From positions 1 to 64,000 of the forward strand of contig QOZS01000019.1 in NCBI GenBank assembly GCA_003576705.1: a DNA stretch of 64,000 bases. The letters are read 5' to 3'. The notes under the pieces are model-generated. The model saw only the letters and a program-made list of their open reading frames with translations, made no database searches and had not been told where the DNA came from. Origin of the DNA: Desertibaculum subflavum. Its GTDB lineage: Bacteria; Pseudomonadota; Alphaproteobacteria; Ferrovibrionales; Ferrovibrionaceae. Both the position numbers and the translations under genes were made by a program. The number at the start of each line of letters is the position of its first letter. Within the stretch, counting starts at the first letter, position 1. Below are positions 43,763-51,927 of this stretch, one piece after another.

Positions 43763-44950
43763 GTGAGCCCGTCGCGCGGCGAGGTGATGCTGACGGTCGG
43801 CACCCTCAACTGGACGATGGCGATCCTGGCCGGCAGCTTCTTCGCGGTACCGACCCTGGCGCCGGCCATCGCCGCCGATCTCGGCGTCGAGGCCGGTATC
43901 GTCGGGCTCTATGCGACGATCGTCTTCGCCGTGGCGATGGCCAGCTCGCTGGTCGGCGGGCCGATCGCGGCGCGGTTCGGTCCCCTCCGCCTTCTGGCCG
44001 TCTGCATGGCCTGCGTGACCGGCGCCATGGTGCTGGCCGGCGGCGGCTCGCTCTTCTGGCTGCTTTGCGCCGCCGTCCTGCTCGGGATCGGCTTCGGGCC
44101 GGAGACACCGGCGAGTTCGCTCGTGCTGTCCCGCGTCGCGACGGGACCCCGGCGTCCGCTGATCTTCTCCATCAAGCAGACCGGCAACCAGGTCGGCGGC
44201 ATGCTGGGCTCGCTCAGCCTGCCGGCGCTGCTGCCGCTGGTCGGCTGGCGCGGCGGCCTGCTGATGTTCGCCGGGCTCGCGGTGCTGGCCATTCCGCTTC
44301 TGCTGTGGCTGCGCCGTCGCCTCGAACCGCCGCCGGTGATCGACAGCAGGCCGTCCTTCGCGGTGCTGATCTCCTCGTTGCGGCTGGTGCTGCAGACCAG
44401 CGCGCTTCGCCGGCTCGCCGCCGCGTCCTTCGGCGTGTCGCTGGCGCAGACCTGCATGCACACCTTCCTGGTCAGCTTCGCGGTGATCGATCGCGGCTTT
44501 CCGCTGGCGACGGCGGCGCTGCTGCTTTCCGCCTGCCAGGTCGGCGGCTTCGTCGGCCGCATCGGCTGGGGCTTCATCGCCGGGCGCTACCTGCCGACCC
44601 GCATCGTGCTCGGCCTGATCGGGCTCGGCGCGGCGATCGGCACCATCGCCATCGTCAGCCTGCCGGCCAGCCTCGCCTGGCTCGCCGGGCCGGCTTTCCT
44701 GCTCGGCCTGACGGCCAGCGGCTGGAACGGCGTGTTCCTCGCCGAGGTCGCGACCCTGGCGCCGGAGGGCAAGGTGGCGGAGGCGACCGGCGGCATGCTG
44801 ACGCCGTCCTATGTCGGGCTGATCCTCGGGCCGATGATCTTCGGCGGCGTGCTGTGGGTGGCGGGATCCTACGGGATCGCCTTCCTGGTCTCGGCCGGCA
44901 TCTGCCTCGCTTCCATGCTGCCGCTCGCCGCGCCGCCGAAACGCGGTTAA
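43763..44950 (+). CDS. MFS transporter
   Basis: This protein of about 395 residues has twelve hydrophobic helices and the MFS loop motif between helices 2 and 3 (G-G-P-I-A-A-R-F-G). It is a secondary transporter of unknown substrate. Because it is divergent from the uraH operon, uptake of purine or hydantoin breakdown compounds is plausible. The start is uncertain. GTG at 43763 follows AAGGGGCAGG and avoids overlap with uraH, while the frame is open to a GTG at 43691, inside the uraH coding region. ATG at 43787 is a third option. Confidence 0.88.
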   Translation: MSPSRGEVMLTVGTLNWTMAILAGSFFAVPTLAPAIAADLGVEAGIVGLYATIVFAVAMASSLVGGPIAARFGPLRLLAVCMACVTGAMVLAGGGSLFWLLCAAVLLGIGFGPETPASSLVLSRVATGPRRPLIFSIKQTGNQVGGMLGSLSLPALLPLVGWRGGLLMFAGLAVLAIPLLLWLRRRLEPPPVIDSRPSFAVLISSLRLVLQTSALRRLAAASFGVSLAQTCMHTFLVSFAVIDRGFPLATAALLLSACQVGGFVGRIGWGFIAGRYLPTRIVLGLIGLGAAIGTIAIVSLPASLAWLAGPAFLLGLTASGWNGVFLAEVATLAPEGKVAEATGGMLTPSYVGLILGPMIFGGVLWVAGSYGIAFLVSAGICLASMLPLAAPPKRG

Positions 44951-45028
44951 CACCACCCTCCTCGATGGACAGGCGCCGGTGAAAGGCTTCTAATCCTTGG
45001 GCATTCGACGCGGCGCGGGGGAGGCGTG

Positions 45029-48000
45029 ATGCCGCAGGGAACGACGGTGCTCGCACTGTCGCTCGGCTATCTGGGCCTGCTGTTCGCCATCGCCCATCTC
45101 GGCGAGCGGCACGCGAAGCGATGGTCGGAGAGCCGTCTCGGCCCGATCGTCTACGCGCTGAGCCTGGCGATCTACTGCACGTCGTGGACCTTCTACGGCT
45201 CGGTCGGCCGCGCCGCCACCGCCGGTCCCGACTTCATCCTCATCTATGTCGGCCCGACGCTGGTGATGATCCTGGGCTATCCCGCGATGGCCAAGATGAT
45301 CGCCGCGGCCAAGCGGGAGAACGTCACCTCGATCGCCGATTTCCTCGGCTCGCGCTACGGCAAGAGCCGCGCCGTCGCGGTGGTGGCGACCCTGATCGCC
45401 GCCGTCGGCGTGCTGCCCTATATCGCGCTGCAGCTGCAGGCCGTCACGTTCTCCTTCGCCGCGCTGCTGGGCCTGAAGGGCGATCTGCAGACCGCCGACC
45501 TGCCGCTGCCGCTGCGCGACACTGCGCTGGTGGTGGCGGTGGTGATGGCGGCTTTCACCATCCTGTTCGGCGTGCGCAACATCCAGGCCTCGGAGCAGCA
45601 CCGCGGCATGATGCTGGCGATCGCCTTCGAGTCGATCGTCAAGCTGGTCGCCTTCATCGCCGTCGGCGTGTTCGTCGTCTATGGCCTCTATGGCGGCTGG
45701 AACGATCTCGGGCAGGCCATCGAGGCGCGGCCCGCCGTGCAGGCGAGCCTGGAAGGCGGCACGCCGGCGAGCGGTTGGATCGTGATGACGGCGCTGGCCG
45801 GCTTCGCCTTCCTCTGCCTGCCGCGGCAGTTCCACGTCGCGGTGGTGGAGCACGATCATCCAAGCGGCCTCAAGGCGGCGCGGTGGCTGTTCCCGCTCTA
45901 CCTGCTGCTGATCAACCTGTTCGTGGTGCCGATCGCCGCCGCCGGCCTGCTCAAGCTCGGCCCCGGCGCCGATCCGGACATGTTCGTGCTGACCCTGCCG
46001 CTCAATGCCGGCCAGTCGTGGCTGTCCATCTTCGCCTTCATCGGCGGCCTCTCGGCGGCGACCAGCATGATCATCGTCGCCTGCGTGGCGCTCTCCGGCA
46101 TGATCGGCAACGAGCTGGTGATGCCGCTCCTGCTGCGCCGGCGTGCCGGCGAAAGCAGCGCGCTCGGCCCGCTGGTGCTGGCGGTGCGGCGCATCGCCGT
46201 CTGCGTCATCCTGGCGCTGGCCTATCTCTATCACCAGGCCGTCGCCGGCCACCTGCCGCTGGTCTCGATCGGCCTGATCTCATTCTGCGCCGTCGCCAAT
46301 TTCGCGCCGCCTTTGCTGCTCGGTCTCTATTGGCGCGGCGCGCACCGGCTCGGCGTCGTGGCCGGGCTGCTCGGCGGCTTCGCCCTCTGGGTGCATACGC
46401 TGCTGCTGCCCTCGATCACCCGCGATGTCGGCAGCGGGCGGAAGCCGCCGCTCGCCGACTGGATGCCGGATGCGCTGGGCGGGCTCGACTTCTTCGCCCA
46501 GGGATTCCTTGCCTCGATCAGCGTCAATATCGCGCTGCTGGTGCTGGTGTCGCTGCTTGCCCGCGCCCATGCCCGCGATGCGGCGCAGGCGCGTTCTTTC
46601 GTCGGCGGCGACGACGGCCCGGCGCCGGCCGAGGAGCCGGCGGCCGATCCGCGTCTCGACGAGCTGCGCGCGCTGGTCGCCCGCTTCGTCGGGGCCGAGC
46701 GCGCCGCTGCCGCCTTCGCGGGGCAGAGCCTTTCCGGGCCGGCGGCGCTCGCCCATACCGAGCACATCCTGGCGGGCGCGATCGGCGCCGCTTCGGCCCG
46801 CGTCGTGGTCGCATCGATCGGCGGCGGCACGCGCTTCTCCTTCCGCTCCACCCGGCAGATCCTGGGCCAGGCCTCGGAGGCGATCCGCACCAACTACGAG
46901 CTGCTGCGCAAGACACTGGACAACGTCGGCCTCGGCATCGCCACCTTCGACCGCGACGGGCGCCTGGAAGTGTGGAACGAGCGGTTCGAATTCATGCTGG
47001 CGCTGCCCGACGAGGCGATGCAGGTCGGCGCGCGCATCGCCGACCTCGCCGCCGCCGCGCCGGATCTCGCCCATGTCGCCAAGGATCGCGGCGCGGCGCC
47101 CTTGCGGGAGCGCCGGCGGCCCGACGGCACCGTGGTGGAGATCCGGGTCGACCCGCTGCCCGATGGCGGCTTCGTCGTCACGGCGACCGACGTGACCGCG
47201 CGCGTGCGCGCGGCGGAGGCGATCCGCGACAGCGAGCGGCGCATCCGCGTCTATACCGACAACGTGCCGGTGCTGATCAGCTATATCGATCAGGGCCAGC
47301 GCTACCGCTTCATCAACGGCCCCTACCAGGCCGCCCTCGGCCTGCCGGAGCGCGATATCGACGGCCGGCACCTGGTCGACGTGCTGGGCGCGGAGCGCTA
47401 TGGCCGGCTCAAGCCCTATATCGACCGCGTGCTGGGCGGAGAGCCTCAGGTCTTCGAGATCGAGTTCCCGACCAACGATGCCAAGATCGAGGTGGCCCGC
47501 GGCACCTATCTGCCGCATGTCGACGATGCGGGCGAGGTGATCGGCTTCTTCGTGCTGTATCAGGACATCACCGAGCGGCGCCACGCCGAGGCAGCGCTGC
47601 GCCAGGCCGCCGAGACGCTGGAGCGCCGCGTGGTGGAGCGCACGGCCGAGCTGGAGGCGAGCCGCGCCGAGGCGGAGGCGGCCAATCTCGGCAAGACACG
47701 GTTCATTGCGGCGGCGAGCCACGACCTGCTGCAGCCGCTGCATGCGGCGCGCCTGTTCGCCGCGGCGCTGGCGGAGAGGCATCCGGGCGACGAGCTGGTG
47801 GGCAAGATCGACCAGGGCCTCGGCAGCGTCGAGGCGTTGCTCGATGCGCTGCTCGACATCTCGCGCCTCGATTCCGGCGCGCTGGCGCCCGACCGCCAGC
47901 CGGTGCCGGCAGCGGAATTGATCGAACAGCTTGCCGCCACCTTCGCGCCGGTCGCGGCCCGGCGCGGCGCCAGTCTGACGGTCGTGCCGACATCGGCGGT

Positions 48001-48805
48001 GGCGATGACCGATCCGGCGCTGCTGCGCCGCGTGCTGCAGAACCTGATTTCCAACGCATTGCGCTATGGCGGCCGGCCCGGCGAGGCGCCGCGCGTGCTG
48101 ATCGGCTGCCGCCGGGACCGGGCGGCGATCCGCATCGAGGTGTGGGACAACGGACCCGGCATTCCCGAGGACAAGCGCGAGGCGGTGTTCGAGGAGTTCA
48201 CGCGGCTGGCCGGACCGTTCGGCGACCCGGCCCAGGGCCGCGGCCTCGGCCTCGGCCTCGCGATCGTCGAGCGCATTGCCCGCGTTCTGGACCACCCGCT
48301 GAGCCTGCGATCCGAAATGGGGCGCGGTTCGGTGTTCGCCATTACCGTGCCGCTGGCGAAATCACTGCCCGTGCGCATCGCCATTCCGGTGGCCGAGCCT
48401 GCCTCGCCCGCGGCGGCGACGCTGGTGCTGTGCGTCGACGACGAGGCGCCGGTGCGGGACGCCATGGCAACCTTGCTGCAGAGCTGGGGCTGCGAGGCGA
48501 TCGTCGCCGCCGATGCCGAGGCGGCACGTGCGGCGCTGGCGGCATCGCCGCGCCTGCCGGATCTGGTGATCGCCGATCTGCATCTCGGCGGCGGGCTGGA
48601 CGGCCTTGCCCTCATCGACCTGCTGCGCCGCGACCGCGGCATCTTCATCCCCGCCGCGGTGGTGACCGCCGATCGCGGCCCCGAGGTTCGCGCCCGCGCC
48701 CGCGAGCGCAATGTCGACGTGCTGCTGAAGCCGGTGCGGCCGGCGGCGCTGCGCGCGCTGATCGCGCAGCGGAGCCCGAAGCGCCCGGCCAGCGCGGCGG
48801 AGTAG
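45029..48805 (+). CDS. Hybrid histidine kinase with sodium/solute symporter N-terminal domain (CbrA-like)
   Basis: This 1258-residue sensor begins with an SSS (SLC5)-type transporter of about 13 helices (1 to about 515). PAS domains follow at about 628-727 and 739-850, then a coiled region. The HisKA domain holds the phospho-histidine in A-A-S-H-D-L-L-Q-P-L, near 897. The HATPase (about 994-1107) has W-D-N-G-P-G-I-P and G-R-G-L-G-L-G-L. A C-terminal receiver (about 1130-1254) has its aspartate in V-I-A-D-L-H-L. Relatives such as CbrA couple uptake or sensing of a nutrient to gene control. No separate response regulator is adjacent. GGGGGAGG precedes the start. Confidence 0.94.
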   Translation: MPQGTTVLALSLGYLGLLFAIAHLGERHAKRWSESRLGPIVYALSLAIYCTSWTFYGSVGRAATAGPDFILIYVGPTLVMILGYPAMAKMIAAAKRENVTSIADFLGSRYGKSRAVAVVATLIAAVGVLPYIALQLQAVTFSFAALLGLKGDLQTADLPLPLRDTALVVAVVMAAFTILFGVRNIQASEQHRGMMLAIAFESIVKLVAFIAVGVFVVYGLYGGWNDLGQAIEARPAVQASLEGGTPASGWIVMTALAGFAFLCLPRQFHVAVVEHDHPSGLKAARWLFPLYLLLINLFVVPIAAAGLLKLGPGADPDMFVLTLPLNAGQSWLSIFAFIGGLSAATSMIIVACVALSGMIGNELVMPLLLRRRAGESSALGPLVLAVRRIAVCVILALAYLYHQAVAGHLPLVSIGLISFCAVANFAPPLLLGLYWRGAHRLGVVAGLLGGFALWVHTLLLPSITRDVGSGRKPPLADWMPDALGGLDFFAQGFLASISVNIALLVLVSLLARAHARDAAQARSFVGGDDGPAPAEEPAADPRLDELRALVARFVGAERAAAAFAGQSLSGPAALAHTEHILAGAIGAASARVVVASIGGGTRFSFRSTRQILGQASEAIRTNYELLRKTLDNVGLGIATFDRDGRLEVWNERFEFMLALPDEAMQVGARIADLAAAAPDLAHVAKDRGAAPLRERRRPDGTVVEIRVDPLPDGGFVVTATDVTARVRAAEAIRDSERRIRVYTDNVPVLISYIDQGQRYRFINGPYQAALGLPERDIDGRHLVDVLGAERYGRLKPYIDRVLGGEPQVFEIEFPTNDAKIEVARGTYLPHVDDAGEVIGFFVLYQDITERRHAEAALRQAAETLERRVVERTAELEASRAEAEAANLGKTRFIAAASHDLLQPLHAARLFAAALAERHPGDELVGKIDQGLGSVEALLDALLDISRLDSGALAPDRQPVPAAELIEQLAATFAPVAARRGASLTVVPTSAVAMTDPALLRRVLQNLISNALRYGGRPGEAPRVLIGCRRDRAAIRIEVWDNGPGIPEDKREAVFEEFTRLAGPFGDPAQGRGLGLGLAIVERIARVLDHPLSLRSEMGRGSVFAITVPLAKSLPVRIAIPVAEPASPAAATLVLCVDDEAPVRDAMATLLQSWGCEAIVAADAEAARAALAASPRLPDLVIADLHLGGGLDGLALIDLLRRDRGIFIPAAVVTADRGPEVRARARERNVDVLLKPVRPAALRALIAQRSPKRPASAAE

Positions 48806-48815
48806 CACGTCCGAG

Positions 48816-49568
48816 CTAGCCGTCCCACACGTTCTGCGGCATCGGCAGGCCCTGGAAATCGCCCTCGACGAGCGGGCGCGGATGCGACACGCCCTCTTTC
48901 TCGAGCAGCATCATCCACTGGCGCACATGCTGGCCGCAATGCCAGGTGGTGCGCTCCAGCAGCTCGTGCCGGGTCTGCGGCCCGTAATAGGTCGGCAGCA
49001 TCTCGTCGGCGGCGAGGTCGCCGGCGCTCCGCCATGCGTCGAAGCGCTGCCGGATCGAGCCGCCATATTCCGCCAGCACGTTCGTGCCGGCATCCGAGGC
49101 CGGCTCCTCGGCGAACATGGCGCGCACCAGCGTGATGCCACTGTTGGCATCCAGGAAGGCATCGACGACGCGGAACAGATGGAAGGCGAGCGAACGGTAG
49201 CTGCGCGGCCGGCCCGGCACATGCGTGGCCAGACGATCCTGCGGCATCAGCGGCAGAAGCTGCAGCGCCGCCGCCATGAACTTGTCGAGGCGCCGGATCA
49301 GCTCGTCGGGCGGCAGCCCCGGCGCCGTCTCTTCCCCGAGGCCGAGGAAATCGACGATCTGCTTGGTGCTCTGCGCGAAGGTGAACTGGCGCCCGCGCGC
49401 CAGCACCGGCACCGACTGCACGCCGAGCGCCTGCAGCTCGGCAAGGCCGGCTGCGTCTTCACGAATGTTGACCGAGATGAAGCCGATCGCACGGACCGAC
49501 AGAAACTCCTTGAGTTTCAGGCAGCTGGTTCAGCCGGGCTGCCAGAACACCTTGAGCGGTTCGCGCAT
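48816..49568 (-). CDS. Selenoprotein: glutaredoxin-like domain (UxxC) fused to DinB-like domain
   Basis: The ATG at 49568 has AAGGAGGAG three bases upstream. The frame contains TGA at codon 13 (49532-49530) and then runs open to a TAG at 48816, 250 residues if the TGA is read as selenocysteine. Residues 1-75 form a thioredoxin fold: K-V-F-W-Q-P-G-U-T-S-C-L, with U13 at the first cysteine of the CxxC motif and the resolving C16. The cis-proline is P54 in Q-S-V-P-V-L. Residues about 85-235 form a DinB-like helical bundle with metal-ligand histidines H130, H210 and H214 (H-x-x-x-H). A SECIS-like hairpin follows the TGA, and selA is 8 kb away. Probable role: thiol-dependent reductase or transferase. 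It ends the lysC-ptsP strand run. The alternatives are a pseudogene or a TGC-to-TGA base error; conventional calling would start at GTG 49421. Confidence 0.85.
49502..49532 (-). promoter_or_regulatory. SECIS-like element with the selenocysteine TGA
   Basis: On the minus strand the TGA (49532-49530) is followed by 11 bases and then GAAACTCAAGGAGTTTC (49518-49502). This is a perfect seven-pair stem with a three-base AAG loop. In the E. coli fdhF element, as I recall it, an upper stem-loop of 17 bases also begins 11 bases after the UGA. A few further pairs (CGGT below with GCTG above) can extend the stem. The loop lacks the GGUC of E. coli, so recognition by the local SelB must differ in detail. 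Confidence 0.75.
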
Positions 49569-49637
49569 TGTCTCCTCCTTGGATCGGCCGACGCTAGGCC
49601 CCGGCTGCGATCGAAGTCAACCGCAGGCGCCGGTCCG

Positions 49638-51914
49638 TCAGATTGCGACGCCGTGATCCTGTGCGAACGACATCAGGCGCGAGCGCAGCGAGTGGTCGGG
49701 GAGCGAGATGATCTGCTCCAGGTAGTCGGCCAGCGGCGGGATGGCCAGGCTGCGCACCATTTCCTTCACCGGGCCGAGCGCCGAGGCCGGCATCGAAAGC
49801 TCGCGCACCCCGAGGCCGATCAGCGCCATCGCCTCGACCGGCCGCGCCGCCATCTCGCCGCAGACGGCAAGCGGCTTGCCGACGGCCGTGCAGGCGCGCG
49901 CGACATGGCGCAGGAACCCCAGCATCGGCGGCGACAGCGGGTCGTAGCGATCGGCGATGCGGCTCGATCCGCGATCGGCGGCGAACAGGAACTGCGTCAG
50001 GTCGTTGGAGCCGACCGAGATGAAATCCACCTGCGGCAGCACCGCGTCGAGCTGGAATGCGAGCGAGGGCACTTCCAGCATGGTGCCGATGCGGATTTCC
50101 GCCGGCTCCTTCAGGCCCTGGCGCCCGAGCCGGCGGCGCTCGCGCTCGAAGATCTCCTTGGCGCGGATCAGCTCCGCCGCCTCGGCCACCATCGGGAACA
50201 TCACGTCGAGCCGCCGGCCCGCTGCGGCGCGCAGCAGCGCGCGCAGCTGGGTCTTCAGGATCGCCGGGCGGTCGAGCGCAAGGCGGATCGCGCGCCAGCC
50301 CATGGCGGGATTCTCCTCCTTCTCGGCGCCGTCGCGCGGCATGTAGGGCAGCACCTTGTCGCCGCCGATATCGAGCGTGCGGAAGCAGACCGGCCGCTCG
50401 CCCGCCTCGTCCAGCACCTTGGAATAGATCTCGACCTGCGCCTCCAGGTTCGGGAATGTGTGGCGCACCATGAAAAGCAATTCGGTCCGATAGAGCCCGA
50501 TACCGTCCGCCGCCATCGCGTTGACCTGGCCGACATCGACCAGCAGGCCGGCGTTCAGCTTGAGCCGGATGGTCTCGCCGCAGCGCGTCACGGCCGGCAG
50601 ATCGCGCAGGCCGAGATACTTGGCCTCGCGCTCGCGCCGGTCGTCCAGGCTCTTGCGGAAGGCGGCGACGATGTCCTCGGCGGGGCGGATATAGATCTGG
50701 CCGTGATCGGCATCGACGATGACCGGGTCGCCGAAATCGACGCGCCGGATCGCGCCCTCGCAGCGCCCGAGCATGGGGATGCCGAGCGAGCGGGCGACGA
50801 TGGCGACATGGCTGGTGGGCGAGCCTTCCTCCAGCACCACGGCCTTGGGGCGCGACGCCTCGTAGTCGAGCAGTTCCGCCGGGCCCATATTGCGCGCGAA
50901 CAGGATGGCATCTTCGGGCATCTTGCCGGCGGCCGCGGTGCCGGTGCGGCCGATGACGTGCAGCAGCAGACGGTTGGCGAGGTCGTCGAGATCGGACAGC
51001 CGCTCCTTCAGATACGGATCGGAGACGCTCTGCATGCGCATGCGGTTGTCGATCTGCACCTTCTGCACCGCCGCCTCGGCGGTGAGGCCGGATTCCACCG
51101 CCTCGTGCATCTTGCGCAGCCAGCCCGCATCGTTGGCGAACATGCGGTAGGTTTCGAGCACCTCGCGGCTGTCGGAGCCGATATGCTGCTCGGTCGCCTG
51201 CATCATCTCGTCGACCGAGGCGCGGAGCTGGCCGACGCCTTTCTGCAGGCGGCGCTTCTCCAGGCCGATATCCTCGGCGATGGTCTTCTCGACCACGATA
51301 TGCGGCTCGTGCAGCACCGCGGTGCCGACCGCGATGCCTTCGGCCAGCACCCGGCCGGTCAGGCGATGCGGCAGGGTGGCGATGCCGTCGACCTCGGCGA
51401 TCTCCTCGCGCGAGATCAGCTGGCCCGATCCCACCACCTCGGAGATCACCATGGCGACGGTCTCGAGCGCCTCGACCTCCTCGTCGGCATAGCGCCGCCG
51501 GGTGCGGTTCTGCACCACCAGCACGCCGATCACCCGGCTCGCCCGCATGATCGGCACGCCGAGGAAGGAGTGGTAGATCTCTTCGCCCGTCTCCGGCCGG
51601 TAGGCGTATTGCGGATGCGCCTGCGCGTCGGGCAGGTTGAGCGGCCGCGCATGGGCGGCGATGTCGCCGACCAGGCCCTCGCCGGTGCGCAGCCGCGTCA
51701 CATGCACGGCTTCCGGCTTCAGGCCCTCGGTGGCGAACAGCTCGAGCACCTCGCCGGCGCGCAGCAGATAGACCGAGCAGACCTCGGCCACCATGTTGGC
51801 GGCCACCACCTTGACGACCAGGGACAGCCGCGCCTGCGCGCTCCCGGTCCCCGCCATCACCTCCCGGAGACGTCGGAGAAGCACCCTGTCGCTGGCGGCT
51901 CCGACGCGTTCCAT
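49638..51914 (-). CDS. ptsP: Phosphoenolpyruvate-protein phosphotransferase (PTS-Ntr enzyme I)
   Basis: This 758-residue protein has an N-terminal GAF domain (about 20-160) and the enzyme I N-terminal and phospho-histidine region, with H in G-S-P-T-S-H-V-A-I-V-A. The C-terminal PEP-binding barrel follows (G-L-Y-R-T-E-L-L-F, P-V-C-F-R-T-L-D-I-G-G-D-K, S-V-G-S-N-D-L-T-Q-F, V-C-G-E-M-A). It starts the nitrogen phosphotransfer chain (EI-Ntr to NPr to EIIA-Ntr), which regulates nitrogen, potassium and carbon status in Alphaproteobacteria. The GAF domain probably senses glutamine. The ATG at 51914 gives the usual M-E-R start. It follows the nitronate monooxygenase-like gene by 13 bases. Confidence 0.96.
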   Translation of the reverse strand: MERVGAASDRVLLRRLREVMAGTGSAQARLSLVVKVVAANMVAEVCSVYLLRAGEVLELFATEGLKPEAVHVTRLRTGEGLVGDIAAHARPLNLPDAQAHPQYAYRPETGEEIYHSFLGVPIMRASRVIGVLVVQNRTRRRYADEEVEALETVAMVISEVVGSGQLISREEIAEVDGIATLPHRLTGRVLAEGIAVGTAVLHEPHIVVEKTIAEDIGLEKRRLQKGVGQLRASVDEMMQATEQHIGSDSREVLETYRMFANDAGWLRKMHEAVESGLTAEAAVQKVQIDNRMRMQSVSDPYLKERLSDLDDLANRLLLHVIGRTGTAAAGKMPEDAILFARNMGPAELLDYEASRPKAVVLEEGSPTSHVAIVARSLGIPMLGRCEGAIRRVDFGDPVIVDADHGQIYIRPAEDIVAAFRKSLDDRREREAKYLGLRDLPAVTRCGETIRLKLNAGLLVDVGQVNAMAADGIGLYRTELLFMVRHTFPNLEAQVEIYSKVLDEAGERPVCFRTLDIGGDKVLPYMPRDGAEKEENPAMGWRAIRLALDRPAILKTQLRALLRAAAGRRLDVMFPMVAEAAELIRAKEIFERERRRLGRQGLKEPAEIRIGTMLEVPSLAFQLDAVLPQVDFISVGSNDLTQFLFAADRGSSRIADRYDPLSPPMLGFLRHVARACTAVGKPLAVCGEMAARPVEAMALIGLGVRELSMPASALGPVKEMVRSLAIPPLADYLEQIISLPDHSLRSRLMSFAQDHGVAI

Positions 51915-51927
51915 GCTCGTCGGGCCC

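Noticed and set aside
45121..48819. A 1232-codon frame overlapping the hybrid kinase in another frame
   Set aside because: The kinase frame contains every expected motif in order; this one is arginine/alanine-rich with none.
48816..49421. A 201-residue DinB-like gene starting at GTG 49421
   Set aside because: No ribosome site precedes it, and the start falls inside the thioredoxin fold (V50, just before the cis-proline). A strong ribosome site and conserved redox motif lie upstream in the same frame, broken only by a TGA at the CxxC position. I prefer the selenocysteine reading.
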